Below, piece after piece: positions 42,864-52,639 of a stretch of 64,000 nt of DNA (positions within the stretch are counted from its first letter, which is position 1; every line of letters begins with the position of its first letter). The stretch spans positions 2,108,001 to 2,172,000 of the forward strand of contig NZ_JACHYB010000001.1 of assembly GCF_014192515.1 (NCBI RefSeq), read 5' to 3'. The translations under genes and the position numbers were made by a program. This stretch comes from Microbacter margulisiae (GTDB lineage Bacteria; Bacteroidota; Bacteroidia; Bacteroidales; Paludibacteraceae). The notes beneath the pieces were generated by a model. The model had not been told where the DNA came from. It made no database searches and saw nothing but the letters and a program-made list of their open reading frames with translations.

Positions 42864-43190
42864 GAAAGAAGATCTGAAAAGCAAAAGTTACAGGAACATC
42901 TAACCCATCCCCCTGCAGGTGCTTCCCTTCAAAACAAGGGAAGAAGTAATCTGTCAAACAAGCTAAGGCTACCATGGTTGCCAAAACATGATGTTCAAGT
43001 GCTGTCCCCTTTGGTTAAAGGGGACGAGCGAAGCGGGCGGGGTTGGAAATCAAATAACTGAATAACAGAGTAACAGAATGACTGATAAAAAAGCACGAAA
43101 TTAAAGAAGAAACAGGAAGTTAGAGTCTGCAATCCTCCACGGAATTATCGGGCTTCAGATTTTCCTCTGAGTACCCAATCATAACCATTC
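42864..43190. repeat. Partial copy of the 392-bp repeat and a hairpin
   Basis: A hairpin CTTCCCTT-caaaac-AAGGGAAG lies at 42922-42943, a possible end of the DUF4382 transcript. From 42951 to about 43090 the sequence matches the 37.2 kb repeat, including the GTCCCCTTT/AAAGGGGAC hairpin, but it lacks the middle part of the unit. Nothing coding is seen. Confidence 0.8.
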
Positions 43191-45008
43191 ATGTCACCAT
43201 TTGATTATTATCAACATAAAATAGCGTTGCTTGAAAGGGAACTTACTGCATTAAAACGGAAAAGCAAGCAATTCTCATGGATGCGGCTGCTGTCTTTTCT
43301 AGCTTTTGCCGGATTCCTGATCCTCTTTTTTTCAACAGGAAGATATTCTCTCTTTCTTGTTTTATCGCTCTTATCGTTAGCCCCTTTCACGATGCTTGTC
43401 AACAGGCATGCCAAACTCGAGGCTGAAATAAGAATCGTCATTTTTAAGCTCCAAATCCTGAAGGAAGAGCTACTTTTTCTCGACCACGATTACATTCATC
43501 GCGATACGGGACAATCCTATACTCCCATCAATTCATTTCTGGCCAATGATTTTGATCTGTTCGGCAAAGGATCTTTGTTTCAATATCTCAACCGCTGCTC
43601 TACACGTATCGGGAGGATGCGGCTGGCAGAGAATCTTTGCAATCCGGAGAAAGAGACTGCCGTCATACGTGCAAAGCAAAAAGCTATTGATGAATTGCGT
43701 GGAAAACCCGATTTTATGCATGACTTGCAGGCAAACGGGAAAGCCATTCCTGAAAACGGGCATGAGATCGCTTCCCTGCAAGCATGGATAGACGCAGCAG
43801 ATGAAAACAGTACAAGAATAAGAACTTTATCATTGATTCTGGCCTGTATCAATATAGTGTGGATTATTCTGGCAGCCGTACAACTCTTGACCTGGACGTC
43901 GATCTTGTGGCCTGTCATGGTTTCGTTGGTTGTGGTGGGCCGGCAAAATAAAAAAATCGCAAAAGCTCATTCGCACCTCAGGGATGTGTCCGACATTTTT
44001 GTAAAATATACCGCATTGTTCCAACTCATAGAGGAAGAACATTTCACAGCCGCTCACCTGCAAAAGTTACAGCAACAACTACTGCAAGGCGAAATGAAAG
44101 CGAGCATTGCCTTAAAATCATTGTTCAGAATTCTTTCCATTCTTGAGATACGGGACAACCTTTTGATATCTTTTATCTTAAATGCACTATTCCTACTTGA
44201 CATACAGACTTATCATCGCCTTTTGTCATGGAAAAATAGGCATAAAAAAAGCATCAGGATATGGTTTTCATCCCTTTCGGAGATGGAAGTCCTGATTAGC
44301 TTTGCCACTTTTGCTTTTAATAACAGCGAAACTACAGCATATCCAACGATTCGTGAAGACAGTTTTGTCATCGAAGCAATAGAGATGGGACATCCCCTGC
44401 TGCATCCTAAAGTAAGGGTTAATAACACGTTCAGGATTACCAATACACCTTCGGTTTTGATTATTACCGGAGCCAATATGGCAGGAAAAAGCACTTTCTT
44501 GCGCACTGTTGCCGTAAATCTATTGCTGGCCATGAATGGAGCGCCGGTTATTGCGCAACAGTTTGAGTTCACTCCCTGCGACATTCTTTCAAGTATAAAA
44601 ATACAGGATTCGCTATCCAATAATGAATCCTACTTTTACGCAGAACTGCTACGGCTGAAAGAGATACTTGAGCATGTAGCATCCCATCCCCACACCCTGG
44701 TGATTCTGGACGAGATACTACGGGGAACCAACACAAAAGACAAACAAACAGGCTCATTAGGGTTGCTTGAAAAACTGATCAGCCTGCATGCAATGGTCAT
44801 TATCGCTACGCATGACCTGTCAATAGGAGAATTGGAAACAAAATATTCTGGAGTCGTCAACAATTCCTGCTTTGAAGTAGAACTTACCAATGATCAGCTA
44901 TTTTTCGATTACAAGCTTAAAAAGGGAATCAGCAAAAAACTAAACGCCTCTTTTCTAATGCAGAAAATGGGAATTATTACTGATTATGAAGAAAAAAAGA
45001 AGAGCTGA
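43191..45008 (+). CDS. Membrane-anchored MutS-like ATPase
   Basis: A 605-residue protein whose C-terminal third is a MutS ATPase: Walker A ITGANMAGKSTFLRTV (about 425-440), IQDSLSNNESYFYAELLRLKEI, Walker B LVILDEILRGTNTKDK (about 502-517) and VIIATHDLSIGELE. The N-terminus has no mismatch-recognition domain; instead it shows two membrane-helix pairs (LLSFLAFAGFLILFFS with LFLVLSLLSLAPFTMLV, and LSLILACINIVWIILAAVQLL). This is the MutS-related family common in Bacteroidota, of unknown role and not the mismatch repair MutS1. Its last codons run close to the next gene (54 bases). Confidence 0.87.
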   Translation: MSPFDYYQHKIALLERELTALKRKSKQFSWMRLLSFLAFAGFLILFFSTGRYSLFLVLSLLSLAPFTMLVNRHAKLEAEIRIVIFKLQILKEELLFLDHDYIHRDTGQSYTPINSFLANDFDLFGKGSLFQYLNRCSTRIGRMRLAENLCNPEKETAVIRAKQKAIDELRGKPDFMHDLQANGKAIPENGHEIASLQAWIDAADENSTRIRTLSLILACINIVWIILAAVQLLTWTSILWPVMVSLVVVGRQNKKIAKAHSHLRDVSDIFVKYTALFQLIEEEHFTAAHLQKLQQQLLQGEMKASIALKSLFRILSILEIRDNLLISFILNALFLLDIQTYHRLLSWKNRHKKSIRIWFSSLSEMEVLISFATFAFNNSETTAYPTIREDSFVIEAIEMGHPLLHPKVRVNNTFRITNTPSVLIITGANMAGKSTFLRTVAVNLLLAMNGAPVIAQQFEFTPCDILSSIKIQDSLSNNESYFYAELLRLKEILEHVASHPHTLVILDEILRGTNTKDKQTGSLGLLEKLISLHAMVIIATHDLSIGELETKYSGVVNNSCFEVELTNDQLFFDYKLKKGISKKLNASFLMQKMGIITDYEEKKKS

Positions 45009-45062
45009 CATGGCGAATTTAAAGAAGTTCTTCAGCAAACATGATAAAAGTAAAACAGACCT

Positions 45063-45914
45063 ATGGAACAAAACAAAAAAATACCAGAACCGGATAATAC
45101 AGCGGTACGGACAGCTTTATGGAGGGCACTACACATGCAGGTGGATGCAAAACCCTATATCCTGGAAGATGATATTGGGCTGCAATTAATAGCGCCGCCT
45201 GATGACTGGCAACAACGCCCTGACATGAAATTTACAAAACGGCTACGGGCATCCATGGTAGCCCGCTCCCGCTTTATTGAAGATTTCGTTATTGAAGAAA
45301 ACAAAGAGGGAATCGGCCAGTATGTCATTCTCGGAGCAGGACTCGACACCTTCGCCCAACGCAGGCCTGATATTGCATCCGGACTTCAGGTATACGAAAT
45401 TGATCAACCCGATACGCAAGCCTGGAAACAACAGCGATTAACTGATCTTGGGTTCGGCATCCCTGAATGGCTCCATTTTGTGGCCGTTGACTTTGAAATA
45501 TCTTCCTGGCAAAATCAACTGTTGAAAGCAGGATTCAATCCCGACAAGCCTGCGGTGGTTGCCTGCACGGGAGTGAGCTTGTACCTGACTAAAGAGGCCA
45601 TTATAATTTTGTTGAAACAAATTGCAGCGTTTGCACCGGGATCAAAACTTGCCATGACATTTTATTTACCTCTGGAAATCCTTGACGAAGAAGACAAGCC
45701 CATGCAGGAGATAGCAGAGAAAGGCGCCCGTGAAGCAGGAACACCGATGATCAGCTTCTTTACACCTGATGAAATCGTAGCTTTAGTTCATGAAACAGGG
45801 TTTAAAGAGGTAAAAACAATATCCACCAGAGATATGGAACAATTGTATTTTACAAACAGAACCGACAATCTTTTGCCTGCCAGCGGAGAACTATTCCTGT
45901 TGGCAACGACATAA
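45063..45914 (+). CDS. Leucine carboxyl methyltransferase-family SAM methyltransferase
   Basis: A 283-residue methyltransferase of the LCM/PPM type (TIGR00027-like). Motifs: TALWRALHMQ at the start, MVARSRFIEDFV, SAM motif YVILGAGLDTFAQRRPD (about 99-115), VYEIDQPDTQAWKQQRL, and VACTGVSLYLTKEAI. Substrates of bacterial members are mostly polyketides or unknown small acids. An antiparallel methyltransferase gene lies across a shared terminator. Confidence 0.9.
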   Translation: MEQNKKIPEPDNTAVRTALWRALHMQVDAKPYILEDDIGLQLIAPPDDWQQRPDMKFTKRLRASMVARSRFIEDFVIEENKEGIGQYVILGAGLDTFAQRRPDIASGLQVYEIDQPDTQAWKQQRLTDLGFGIPEWLHFVAVDFEISSWQNQLLKAGFNPDKPAVVACTGVSLYLTKEAIIILLKQIAAFAPGSKLAMTFYLPLEILDEEDKPMQEIAEKGAREAGTPMISFFTPDEIVALVHETGFKEVKTISTRDMEQLYFTNRTDNLLPASGELFLLATT

Positions 45915-45919
45915 TAAAA

Positions 45920-45953
45920 GAAGGCTTGCCGCTGTTTTTCACGGCAACCCTTC
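45920..45953. terminator. Bidirectional terminator between the two methyltransferase genes
   Basis: GAAGG (45920-45924) with CCTTC (45949-45953) and TTGCCG with CGGCAA form an 11-bp stem with a C-C mismatch and a T-rich loop. Confidence 0.8.
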
Positions 45954-45965
45954 CTGATTCATCCG

Positions 45966-46739
45966 CTACAATTTCTTCCCGATATAGAACACATAACCGT
46001 AATAAGCCTTGTATTTATCATACAATTGAGCTTCATATTGCTGGTAGGCTATAAGGTCTTCCGCCATCGGGTTCCCTGCATATTTCTTCAGGAAAATTTC
46101 CTGTGCCTTTCGTTGCGGCAGATAGAAATGTTCCGTCCAGCACGCTTCAGGCAATGTAAACGCGGCAACAAGATGATAACCGGCTTTTTGCATTATTGAA
46201 ATATTATGCCCTATTGTGTCAATTTCCGGAACAGCATCAACCCAGAACTTTTCAATTTCAACGGGACGTTCATCAGTAAACCATGACTCATATGTTACGG
46301 CAATATAGCCATCTGTTTTGAGGAACTCCTTCCAATAATTCAGGCCTTTTTCAAAGCCAATATTGGCAATAGCTCCTTCCGACCAGATAAGGTCTAATTC
46401 CTCCCGTTGAAAAGGAAGGTTATCCATGGATCCGACAATACCCTGCACCCTGCTTTGCAAATTCAACTTGCAGGCATTCGCATTGAACAGATCGATAAAA
46501 GCAGGGAACAGATCAATCCCCGTAATATATCCGGGAGCATGTTGTGCCAGCATCATGGTTTGGCCTCCGGTTCCGCAACCAAGATCGGCAATAAGCGATT
46601 TATCGGTAAGATTTTCGATAAAGCTTAATGCTTTAAGGGTTGCTTCAGGACTGCCCGGACCTTGCCGCTCGATACCTGAAAAATATTCACAGATTAAATT
46701 GAAGTCGAATTCGTGAATCGATTTATTTTCGTTGCTCAT
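45966..46739 (-). CDS. Class I SAM-dependent methyltransferase
   Basis: I take the start at 46739 ([13 protein letters not shown]), giving 257 residues; the frame is open for 31 more codons, but that part lacks conservation. SAM motif I is [17 protein letters not shown], then [15 protein letters not shown] and [22 protein letters not shown]. The C-terminal [27 protein letters not shown] end ([20 protein letters not shown]) is shared by a Bacteroidales family annotated simply as methyltransferase. The substrate is unknown. Confidence 0.85.
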   Translation of the reverse strand: MSNENKSIHEFDFNLICEYFSGIERQGPGSPEATLKALSFIENLTDKSLIADLGCGTGGQTMMLAQHAPGYITGIDLFPAFIDLFNANACKLNLQSRVQGIVGSMDNLPFQREELDLIWSEGAIANIGFEKGLNYWKEFLKTDGYIAVTYESWFTDERPVEIEKFWVDAVPEIDTIGHNISIMQKAGYHLVAAFTLPEACWTEHFYLPQRKAQEIFLKKYAGNPMAEDLIAYQQYEAQLYDKYKAYYGYVFYIGKKL

Positions 46740-47284
46740 GATGTTTAAATTTATATATTGAGCCCATGACAAAGAACATTTGCCAAACCTCAATTTGTTA
46801 TTAAATAGATATAGGAAAAATGACCCGGACAAAGAGATGCCGAGTTAAAATCAGGAGGGATAACCTTTGGCAAAATACCAGAGGTTATTTACTTTACCAA
46901 ATCCGCATTAAATTTAAACATCCAACTATTTTAAGTGGAGCAAAGATAGGAATTTCTCAGTGAATATATTTATCCAACAGATTGATTTAACCTCAATGCA
47001 GTCGATTTCGAAATATTCGACAGACAAAAATCCAGACAAGCACTTTAAGGATATCATTCCCATGCACAACAGTCATTCAATGAACAACATAATCAATTGG
47101 GTTATATAAAAATAACCACATATTATTTATCAAAACTTATGTACTTTTGTATGGTCAAATCAACCACTTCATGTCTCGAAAACTATCGATCATCTAATAG
47201 ATTACTGATTGTTGTTTTTATCTGATTTTCAATTGTAGCAATCTTCCGTGCACTTATAATATAAAACCAACAAATTTAATTGAC
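46740..47284. other. Non-coding divergent region
   Basis: No gene seen. A -7-like TACTTTTG lies at 47142-47149 on the plus strand, 136 bases before the alpha-oxoamine synthase gene. The remainder is AT-rich without evident repeats. Confidence 0.5.
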
Positions 47285-48541
47285 ATGGACATTAATAACA
47301 TTAACAGTGATGATTATAGCTTAGCAGATTTTGCAGGTTATAAAGGTGAAGATTTATTTGAAGTAAAAGAGGCATTCTGGAATTTCTATCAGGACGCCAT
47401 TGCAAAAGGGTACATGATTTACGGCAACCCTATCAGTTCAGCTCCTGTTGCTGAATTCAATGCGTACGATCGCTTTCAGGATCACGAAAGAAAATTTCTG
47501 AACTTTTGTTCGTACAACTACTTAGGCTATTCGTTCCATCCTGAAGTAATAAAAACCGTACAAGAGACATTGGCTCGCTATGGAACAGGAGCAGTGTCAG
47601 CCCCTCTGCTCAGCGGATACTATGACCTGACAAAAAAGTTAGAGAATGCTATTGCCCGATTCAAAGATAAAGAAGATGCCATAGTATTCTCAACCGGCTA
47701 CGGAGCAAATCTGGGAACACTTTCGTGTCTGCTAAAACCGGGCGATATAGCTGTCCTGGATATCCTTTCGCATGCATCCATTCATGATGGAGCACGGTTG
47801 GCCGGCGCTGAAATAAAGATTTTCAGCCACAATAATGCAGAACATCTTGAAAGAATATTGCAAAGTATTAATACCAAAAGAGCGATTGTTTGCATAGAGG
47901 GCATCTATAGTATGGATGGGGACATGGTAAATCTCCCCGATATCGTCGCCGTTTGCAAAAAGTATGGAGCCAGAATCTTATTAGATGAAGCGCACTCAAC
48001 GCTTATATTTGGAGAAAACGGAAGAGGAGTAGCCGAACATTTCGGACTTGAAGATCAAATAGATATTTCTATCGGGACATTCAGTAAGTCATTCGGGGCG
48101 TTAGGCGGTTTTGCAGCCGGCGATAAAAAACTTATCACCTATCTTAGAATGTTTGCCCGTTCTTACGTTTTTTCCTGCGCAATAGCCCCCCATACGGCAG
48201 CAGGTATCCTGAAGATTATAGAACTTTATCAGCATGATAAATCGCATCGTGACCAGCTATGGAAAAATACCTCTTATATGCAGTCGAAACTCAAAGAAGC
48301 CGGACTGGATACCGGAGGCACCGAATCACAGATCATACCCGTAATTATTGGAAGCGACAAGAAACTAAGGAAGATAAGCAAAATCATTTATGACAAAGGA
48401 TTATATACCGGCGTTGTCACATACCCTGCTGTATCCAGCAAACGAACCCGGTTGCGCTTGTCGATGTCATCCTATCATACGCAGGAACAAATGGATAAAT
48501 GCGTTGCTATTATCAAAGAGACTATTGATTCAAATCCCTAA
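47285..48541 (+). CDS. Alpha-oxoamine synthase family enzyme (serine palmitoyltransferase/KBL-like)
   Basis: A 418-residue PLP enzyme of the AONS/SPT/KBL family. Seen: NFCSYNYLGYSFHPEV, GTGAVSAPLLSGYYDLTKKLE (in part), IVFSTGYGANLGTL, CIEGIYSMDGDMVNLPDI, LDEAHSTLIFGENGRG and the PLP lysine Lys268 in GTFSKSFGALGGF. Such enzymes condense an acyl-CoA (or acyl-ACP) with serine, cysteate, alanine or glycine. In Bacteroidota this step starts sphingolipid or sulfonolipid synthesis. The extra ~45-residue N-terminus (DYSLADFAGYKGEDLFEVKE) differs from the best-known Bacteroides SPT, so the amino-acid substrate is not certain. Confidence 0.85.
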   Translation: MDINNINSDDYSLADFAGYKGEDLFEVKEAFWNFYQDAIAKGYMIYGNPISSAPVAEFNAYDRFQDHERKFLNFCSYNYLGYSFHPEVIKTVQETLARYGTGAVSAPLLSGYYDLTKKLENAIARFKDKEDAIVFSTGYGANLGTLSCLLKPGDIAVLDILSHASIHDGARLAGAEIKIFSHNNAEHLERILQSINTKRAIVCIEGIYSMDGDMVNLPDIVAVCKKYGARILLDEAHSTLIFGENGRGVAEHFGLEDQIDISIGTFSKSFGALGGFAAGDKKLITYLRMFARSYVFSCAIAPHTAAGILKIIELYQHDKSHRDQLWKNTSYMQSKLKEAGLDTGGTESQIIPVIIGSDKKLRKISKIIYDKGLYTGVVTYPAVSSKRTRLRLSMSSYHTQEQMDKCVAIIKETIDSNP

Positions 48542-48670
48542 TGCTTTCTATTCAGCAAAACACAAACAAGAAGAGTAGCGGACAAGAAATAATGCTCATT
48601 CACTTGGCCATCGTATATATATTGTATTAAAACAATGTATATTTGCAACATGCAAAAGGATGGAGAAAAT

Positions 48671-49048
48671 ATGATGCACTTTATAGAGCGAATGGTGTTG
48701 ATGGCGCTATTCCTCTTGTTTGTTGTTGCTTTTTCCAATAAATCGGAAGCTGCATCCTCTACACACCAACAGGCAATAACGCAGAATATTCATCCGGATC
48801 AGGTCAATGCACTTGTTGTCAATTCCGCTCAACTGCCTTCATTTTTCCCAAAAGCGATTAAGATTGTTGATCAATTGCATCTCAATCTCTCTGATTGGGA
48901 AATGATTTGCCAGGCAGACAACCAAAAGGCTAGTCATGTTGTCACCGTTCTCCAAAACGAACGTCGATTAATTCCATTTTCCCTAGTTTACCGCTTTTAT
49001 AATCATCTATTCCCCAAGGAAAGCGGGGAAGTCCCGATTTTAAGTTGA
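48671..49048 (+). CDS. Hypothetical secreted protein
   Basis: A 125-residue unrecognised protein. I prefer the start at 48671 (MMHFIERMV) because a -7 element TATATTTG occupies 48638-48645, inside the longer frame; ATG 48650 is also possible. Signal peptide: VLMALFLLFVVAFSNKSEAA. The mature part (NIHPDQVNALVVNSAQLPSF, CQADNQKASHVVTVLQNERR) has one cysteine and mixed secondary structure. It is followed 79 bases later by the SecD P1-like lipoprotein. Confidence 0.6.
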   Translation: MMHFIERMVLMALFLLFVVAFSNKSEAASSTHQQAITQNIHPDQVNALVVNSAQLPSFFPKAIKIVDQLHLNLSDWEMICQADNQKASHVVTVLQNERRLIPFSLVYRFYNHLFPKESGEVPILS

Positions 49049-49127
49049 TCATTTATCATATTCGCATTATTACAATCTTTTGTCCATGGCAAGAGGCAGA
49101 TATTTTACAACTTAAAAATTCAAACAA

Positions 49128-49961
49128 ATGAAAACTATAATATATTTATTTATTGCAATTTGCATATCAGGCATATTTGCATTAGGATGTCCGGCACAGA
49201 AGCATTCTCCGGAAAACATCATCATACGATCCTTGAATAAGCAGGCAACACCAACAGCTCTTTTACAATCTGCCAACATTATCTCAAAAAGATTGAATAG
49301 TTTTTGTCCGGATCATTTTAAAGTAAGCATAATGGACAAAACGAAAGAGATAAAAATTTCATGGCCCGGTAATGATGACATCAAAATCATCGAACAACTA
49401 GCAACGCAAAAAGGCGTTCTTGCTTTTTACACCGTCTACCCGGGTAATGATGTATTGGAATTTATTCATGGAGACCGTTATCTGGATTCTTTATTAAAAA
49501 GAGACAAGATGGATGGAGGGATAGGGTATGCTCCTTACACTGAAGTTAACGCAATTGATCATTATTTGAATACACATAATACGGTGCAACAATGCCGTTT
49601 TGTGTGGGGAACCGTGAAGCGTGATTCCGTAGTTACACTTTATGCACTTACTGCAGAACCTGTCATTACAAAGAATGACATTAAAACAATTCAGTACAAG
49701 CAAGATGTATCAGGCTACAATCTGAATATTGTTTTGCATAAATCAGCAATTGAGAAATGGAAGGCTACAACAAAAGCATCCATTCATCAACCCATTGCCA
49801 TAGTATTAGACAACCAGGTGCTGTATGCTCCGGTAATAAAAACTGAGATTGACAATGGACGTTGTTCCATTTCAGGAAAATTCAAACAACCTGAAGTCAG
49901 GTCGTTTAAAGCTATTGGTGACAACGGAGTGTTACCTTTAAATCTTCAGGTAGTCAAGTAA
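49128..49961 (+). CDS. Stand-alone SecD P1-head-like lipoprotein
   Basis: A 277-residue protein with a lipoprotein signal (IYLFIAICISGIFALGC, Cys21). The C-terminal part matches the SecDF periplasmic P1 head: EPVITKNDIKTIQYKQD (about 178-194), LNIVLHKSAIEKWKATTK, PIAIVLDNQVLYAPVIKT and GRCSISGKFKQPEVRSFKAI. SecD membrane helices are absent. In SecD this region grips translocating polypeptides. A free, lipid-anchored P1 domain is rare; it may help protein export or folding outside the translocon, or have been adapted to another ligand. Confidence 0.8.
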   Translation: MKTIIYLFIAICISGIFALGCPAQKHSPENIIIRSLNKQATPTALLQSANIISKRLNSFCPDHFKVSIMDKTKEIKISWPGNDDIKIIEQLATQKGVLAFYTVYPGNDVLEFIHGDRYLDSLLKRDKMDGGIGYAPYTEVNAIDHYLNTHNTVQQCRFVWGTVKRDSVVTLYALTAEPVITKNDIKTIQYKQDVSGYNLNIVLHKSAIEKWKATTKASIHQPIAIVLDNQVLYAPVIKTEIDNGRCSISGKFKQPEVRSFKAIGDNGVLPLNLQVVK

Positions 49962-49981
49962 ACATTGATGTGCAAGTAAAC

Positions 49982-50012
49982 ATAACCCGGGACAATGTAA
50001 GCCCCGGGTTAT
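49982..50012. terminator. Bidirectional terminator, ATAACCCGGG stem
   Basis: ATAACCCGGG (49982-49991) pairs perfectly with CCCGGGTTAT (50003-50012), loop 11 bases, T-rich right flank. Separates the SecD-like gene from the convergent metal/redox operon. Confidence 0.85.
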
Positions 50013-50048
50013 TCTTTGTTTCAATGCGCAGAGAATCCTGGCAATTCT

Positions 50049-50498
50049 TTATTTAGAAGTCAATGTAATGTGCGTGCTTTCTTTGATATTATCCGTCACA
50101 GGACAGCGTTTCTCCGTTTCTTCAAGCCAGGCATCTTTCTCTTCCTGCGTGGCGCCCTCGAAATCAGCCTCAACATTAACATTTATCATCTGAAATCCGG
50201 GACGCTCTTCAAAGGAAACGCCCATAAAAGCACAAGGATTCATCGTTCCGTCGATCTTTATCTTCAGGTCTTTGAGTTTCATCCCGCGTTGTTGTGCCAC
50301 GGCATGACCGGTAATACTGAGACAGCCTGCCAGCGACATTAACAGAACCTGTACAGGAGTAGGACCTTCGTCACTACCACCCATGGCAGCAGGTTCATCA
50401 ATAATCAGGTTAAACTTCCCGGCGCGCAGATTAATTTTCGTTTCACTTTCACTCTGCCCCTCAATTACAACTCTGATTTGTTTGTTTGTAGTTTCCAT
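50049..50498 (-). CDS. OsmC-family protein, second copy
   Basis: A 149-residue OsmC-fold protein. Redox cysteines are at LLMSLAGCLSITGHAVAQ (Cys59) and EKRCPVTDN (about Cys131); GGSDEGPTPVQ precedes the first. Family members detoxify organic peroxides. It is the last gene of a five-gene minus-strand run (ArsR, small thioredoxin, permease, CDF, OsmC), separated from the CDF gene by 117 bases, so it may have its own promoter. It differs strongly from the 14373 OsmC protein. Confidence 0.9.
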   Translation of the reverse strand: METTNKQIRVVIEGQSESETKINLRAGKFNLIIDEPAAMGGSDEGPTPVQVLLMSLAGCLSITGHAVAQQRGMKLKDLKIKIDGTMNPCAFMGVSFEERPGFQMINVNVEADFEGATQEEKDAWLEETEKRCPVTDNIKESTHITLTSK

Positions 50499-50615
50499 TA
50501 TTTCATATTTATGTCACCCGGATGTTTATCTCTAAAAGAGCGGATGACGGGTTTATATATCCTGGTTATCTAACTCCAAGCATATCGACTCCTTGATGTT
50601 GCCGCATGCGAAGCC

Positions 50616-51530
50616 TTACGGGTGCAAATCATGGCATTTTTCTTCCAGGGTTTCAAATTCAAGCGTGGCATGATGAATATTGACAGATGCCAATCGCTCT
50701 TTAATAACATGTTTTAAGGTGGCCTGTTGTTCGATGGTTGTATTGCAAAGCACAAGCACATGGGCAGTCAAAGCGTTTTGTGTCGTACTCATCGCCCATA
50801 CATGCACGTGATGTACATCCTCAACGCCTTCGACGCTTTTCATGGCATCAATAACAACGGACATATCAACGCCTTTTGGAACGCCGTCGAGTGTCAGGGA
50901 AAGGCTGTCGCGGAAAAGATTCCATGTGGAATAAAAAATCACCACCACAATAATGAGGCTCATCACCATATCAAGCCAGTAGATATGCCAGACAACCATC
51001 AAAGCTCCCGAAATAACGACACCAAGGGATACAATGGCGTCAGACATCAGGTGAAGGTAAGCCCCTTTCACATTCAGGTCTTTTTCCCTATCGCGAAAGA
51101 AAAGCAAAGCCGACACGGCATTAATCACAATTCCCAGTCCTGCAACGATAGATACAGGCATACCAGGCACCACAACAGGATGATGCAAACGGGCAATACT
51201 CTCGGCAATAATCCCTCCGATCACGATGAACAGCACTACCGAATTGATCAGCGATACCAAAATGGTCGATTTACGATAACCGTATGTAAATTTATCATTT
51301 GCTTTCACTTTCATCAGGCGGAATGCCAGCAATGACAATGCCAATGCCGCCACATCGCTCACGTTATGCCCTGCATCGGAAATCAGCGATAGGGAATTAA
51401 AACGGAATCCCGCCCCGAATTCTACAAATACATAGAGAATATTCAGAGAAATACCCACAATAAAAGCCCTGTTAAGATGTGTGATCTGAGGCGCTTCGTG
51501 GTGATGGTGGTGATGATGATGTTCTTCCAT
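50616..51530 (-). CDS. Cation diffusion facilitator transporter (Zn/Co/Cd efflux, CzcD-like)
   Basis: A 304-residue CDF exporter. It begins with a His-rich tail (MEEHHHHHHHHEAPQITHLN), has six membrane helices with the metal-site motif SDAGHNVSDVAALALSL (HxxxD in helix 2) and HLMSDAIVSLGVVISG (helix 5), and a C-terminal cytosolic MTP domain (VEGVEDVHHVHVWAMS). It exports Zn2+ or related divalent ions in exchange for protons. It lies downstream of an ArsR gene, which likely senses the metal. Confidence 0.95.
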   Translation of the reverse strand: MEEHHHHHHHHEAPQITHLNRAFIVGISLNILYVFVEFGAGFRFNSLSLISDAGHNVSDVAALALSLLAFRLMKVKANDKFTYGYRKSTILVSLINSVVLFIVIGGIIAESIARLHHPVVVPGMPVSIVAGLGIVINAVSALLFFRDREKDLNVKGAYLHLMSDAIVSLGVVISGALMVVWHIYWLDMVMSLIIVVVIFYSTWNLFRDSLSLTLDGVPKGVDMSVVIDAMKSVEGVEDVHHVHVWAMSTTQNALTAHVLVLCNTTIEQQATLKHVIKERLASVNIHHATLEFETLEEKCHDLHP

Positions 51531-51592
51531 GTCAATTCATCATTTGAAAAAGTAAATCAGTCATAAATCATTTCCTACATGATAGCCAAGGA

Positions 51593-52621
51593 CTAAAAGA
51601 TCCAGTTGAACAGATAACCCACAATCATAATGCCGGTTCCAACCACTCCGATAAAGGTAAAAATAAGAGGTAGCCTCAGCACTTTTCGCAGGATAATCAT
51701 TTCCGGCAAAGATAGTGCAATGACAGACATCATGAAAGCCAAAGAGGTACCAAGTGATGCACCTTTTTCAATTAACACCGAAACAATGGGTACAATACCT
51801 GCTGCATTGGAGTATAAAGGAATACCGATAAGTACCGATAAAGGGACCGAATACCAGGCGCTGCTACCCATCAGTGAAATCATGAATCCCTGAGGAACAT
51901 AACCATGAGCACCGGCTCCGACAGCAATTCCCAATGCTACATAAATCCATACTTTCCCGATAATTTCTTTCACGGCATCCCATCCTGCCTGCATACGCAA
52001 AGCAAGAGTTATACCTAACGTTTTTTCTTCCTCTTGTTGTTCGGGATGAATGTCAAACACCCATGGTTCGACCCATTTCTCCAACTTCAACCACCCGATG
52101 ACCGCTCCCGCCAGCATGGCAATAACAAGTCCGGTGCTGATATAAATAAATACCGTTTCCCAGCCAAAGAGGCCATACAGTAAAATGATAGCGACCTCGT
52201 TAATCATGGGCGAAGCAATGAGAAAAGAGAAGGTAACTCCTAACGGAACTCCCGACTCTACAAAACCCAAAAACAGAGGAATGGCTGAACAGGAACAAAA
52301 CGGGGTGACAACACCAAGCAATGACGCCATTATGTTACCTGTGAATGTTCTGCGGCCTTCCAAAGCTTTACGCGTACGCTCTGGCGTAAAAAAAGTACGG
52401 ATTATACCCACAAAAAAAATGATCAGCAGCAGCAACATCATCACTTTGGGATATTCGAACACAAAAAAGCGTACTGCTTCAGCCAGTCGAGCTCCCGGCG
52501 TCATCCGCAAAAGAGAATCGACAAACCAATCGGCTACTGGTTGCAGAAAATGATAGACGATCAACCAAACGATCACTCCTCCGGAAATCCATCCAATGCG
52601 TGCAAAATCTGTCTTATGCAT
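51593..52621 (-). CDS. ArsP/DUF318-type permease
   Basis: A 342-residue permease with about eight membrane helices. The signature VVTPFCSCSAIPLFLGFVESG (Cys pair) is that of the ArsP/UPF0718 permeases, and SFLIASPMINEVAI follows. ArsP exports trivalent organoarsenicals; many Bacteroidota homologs have unknown substrates. The gene follows a CxxC redox protein by 18 bases, an arrangement typical of this permease family with ArsR regulation. Confidence 0.9.
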   Translation of the reverse strand: MHKTDFARIGWISGGVIVWLIVYHFLQPVADWFVDSLLRMTPGARLAEAVRFFVFEYPKVMMLLLLIIFFVGIIRTFFTPERTRKALEGRRTFTGNIMASLLGVVTPFCSCSAIPLFLGFVESGVPLGVTFSFLIASPMINEVAIILLYGLFGWETVFIYISTGLVIAMLAGAVIGWLKLEKWVEPWVFDIHPEQQEEEKTLGITLALRMQAGWDAVKEIIGKVWIYVALGIAVGAGAHGYVPQGFMISLMGSSAWYSVPLSVLIGIPLYSNAAGIVPIVSVLIEKGASLGTSLAFMMSVIALSLPEMIILRKVLRLPLIFTFIGVVGTGIMIVGYLFNWIF

Positions 52622-52639
52622 CGTACTATCAAACAGAAG

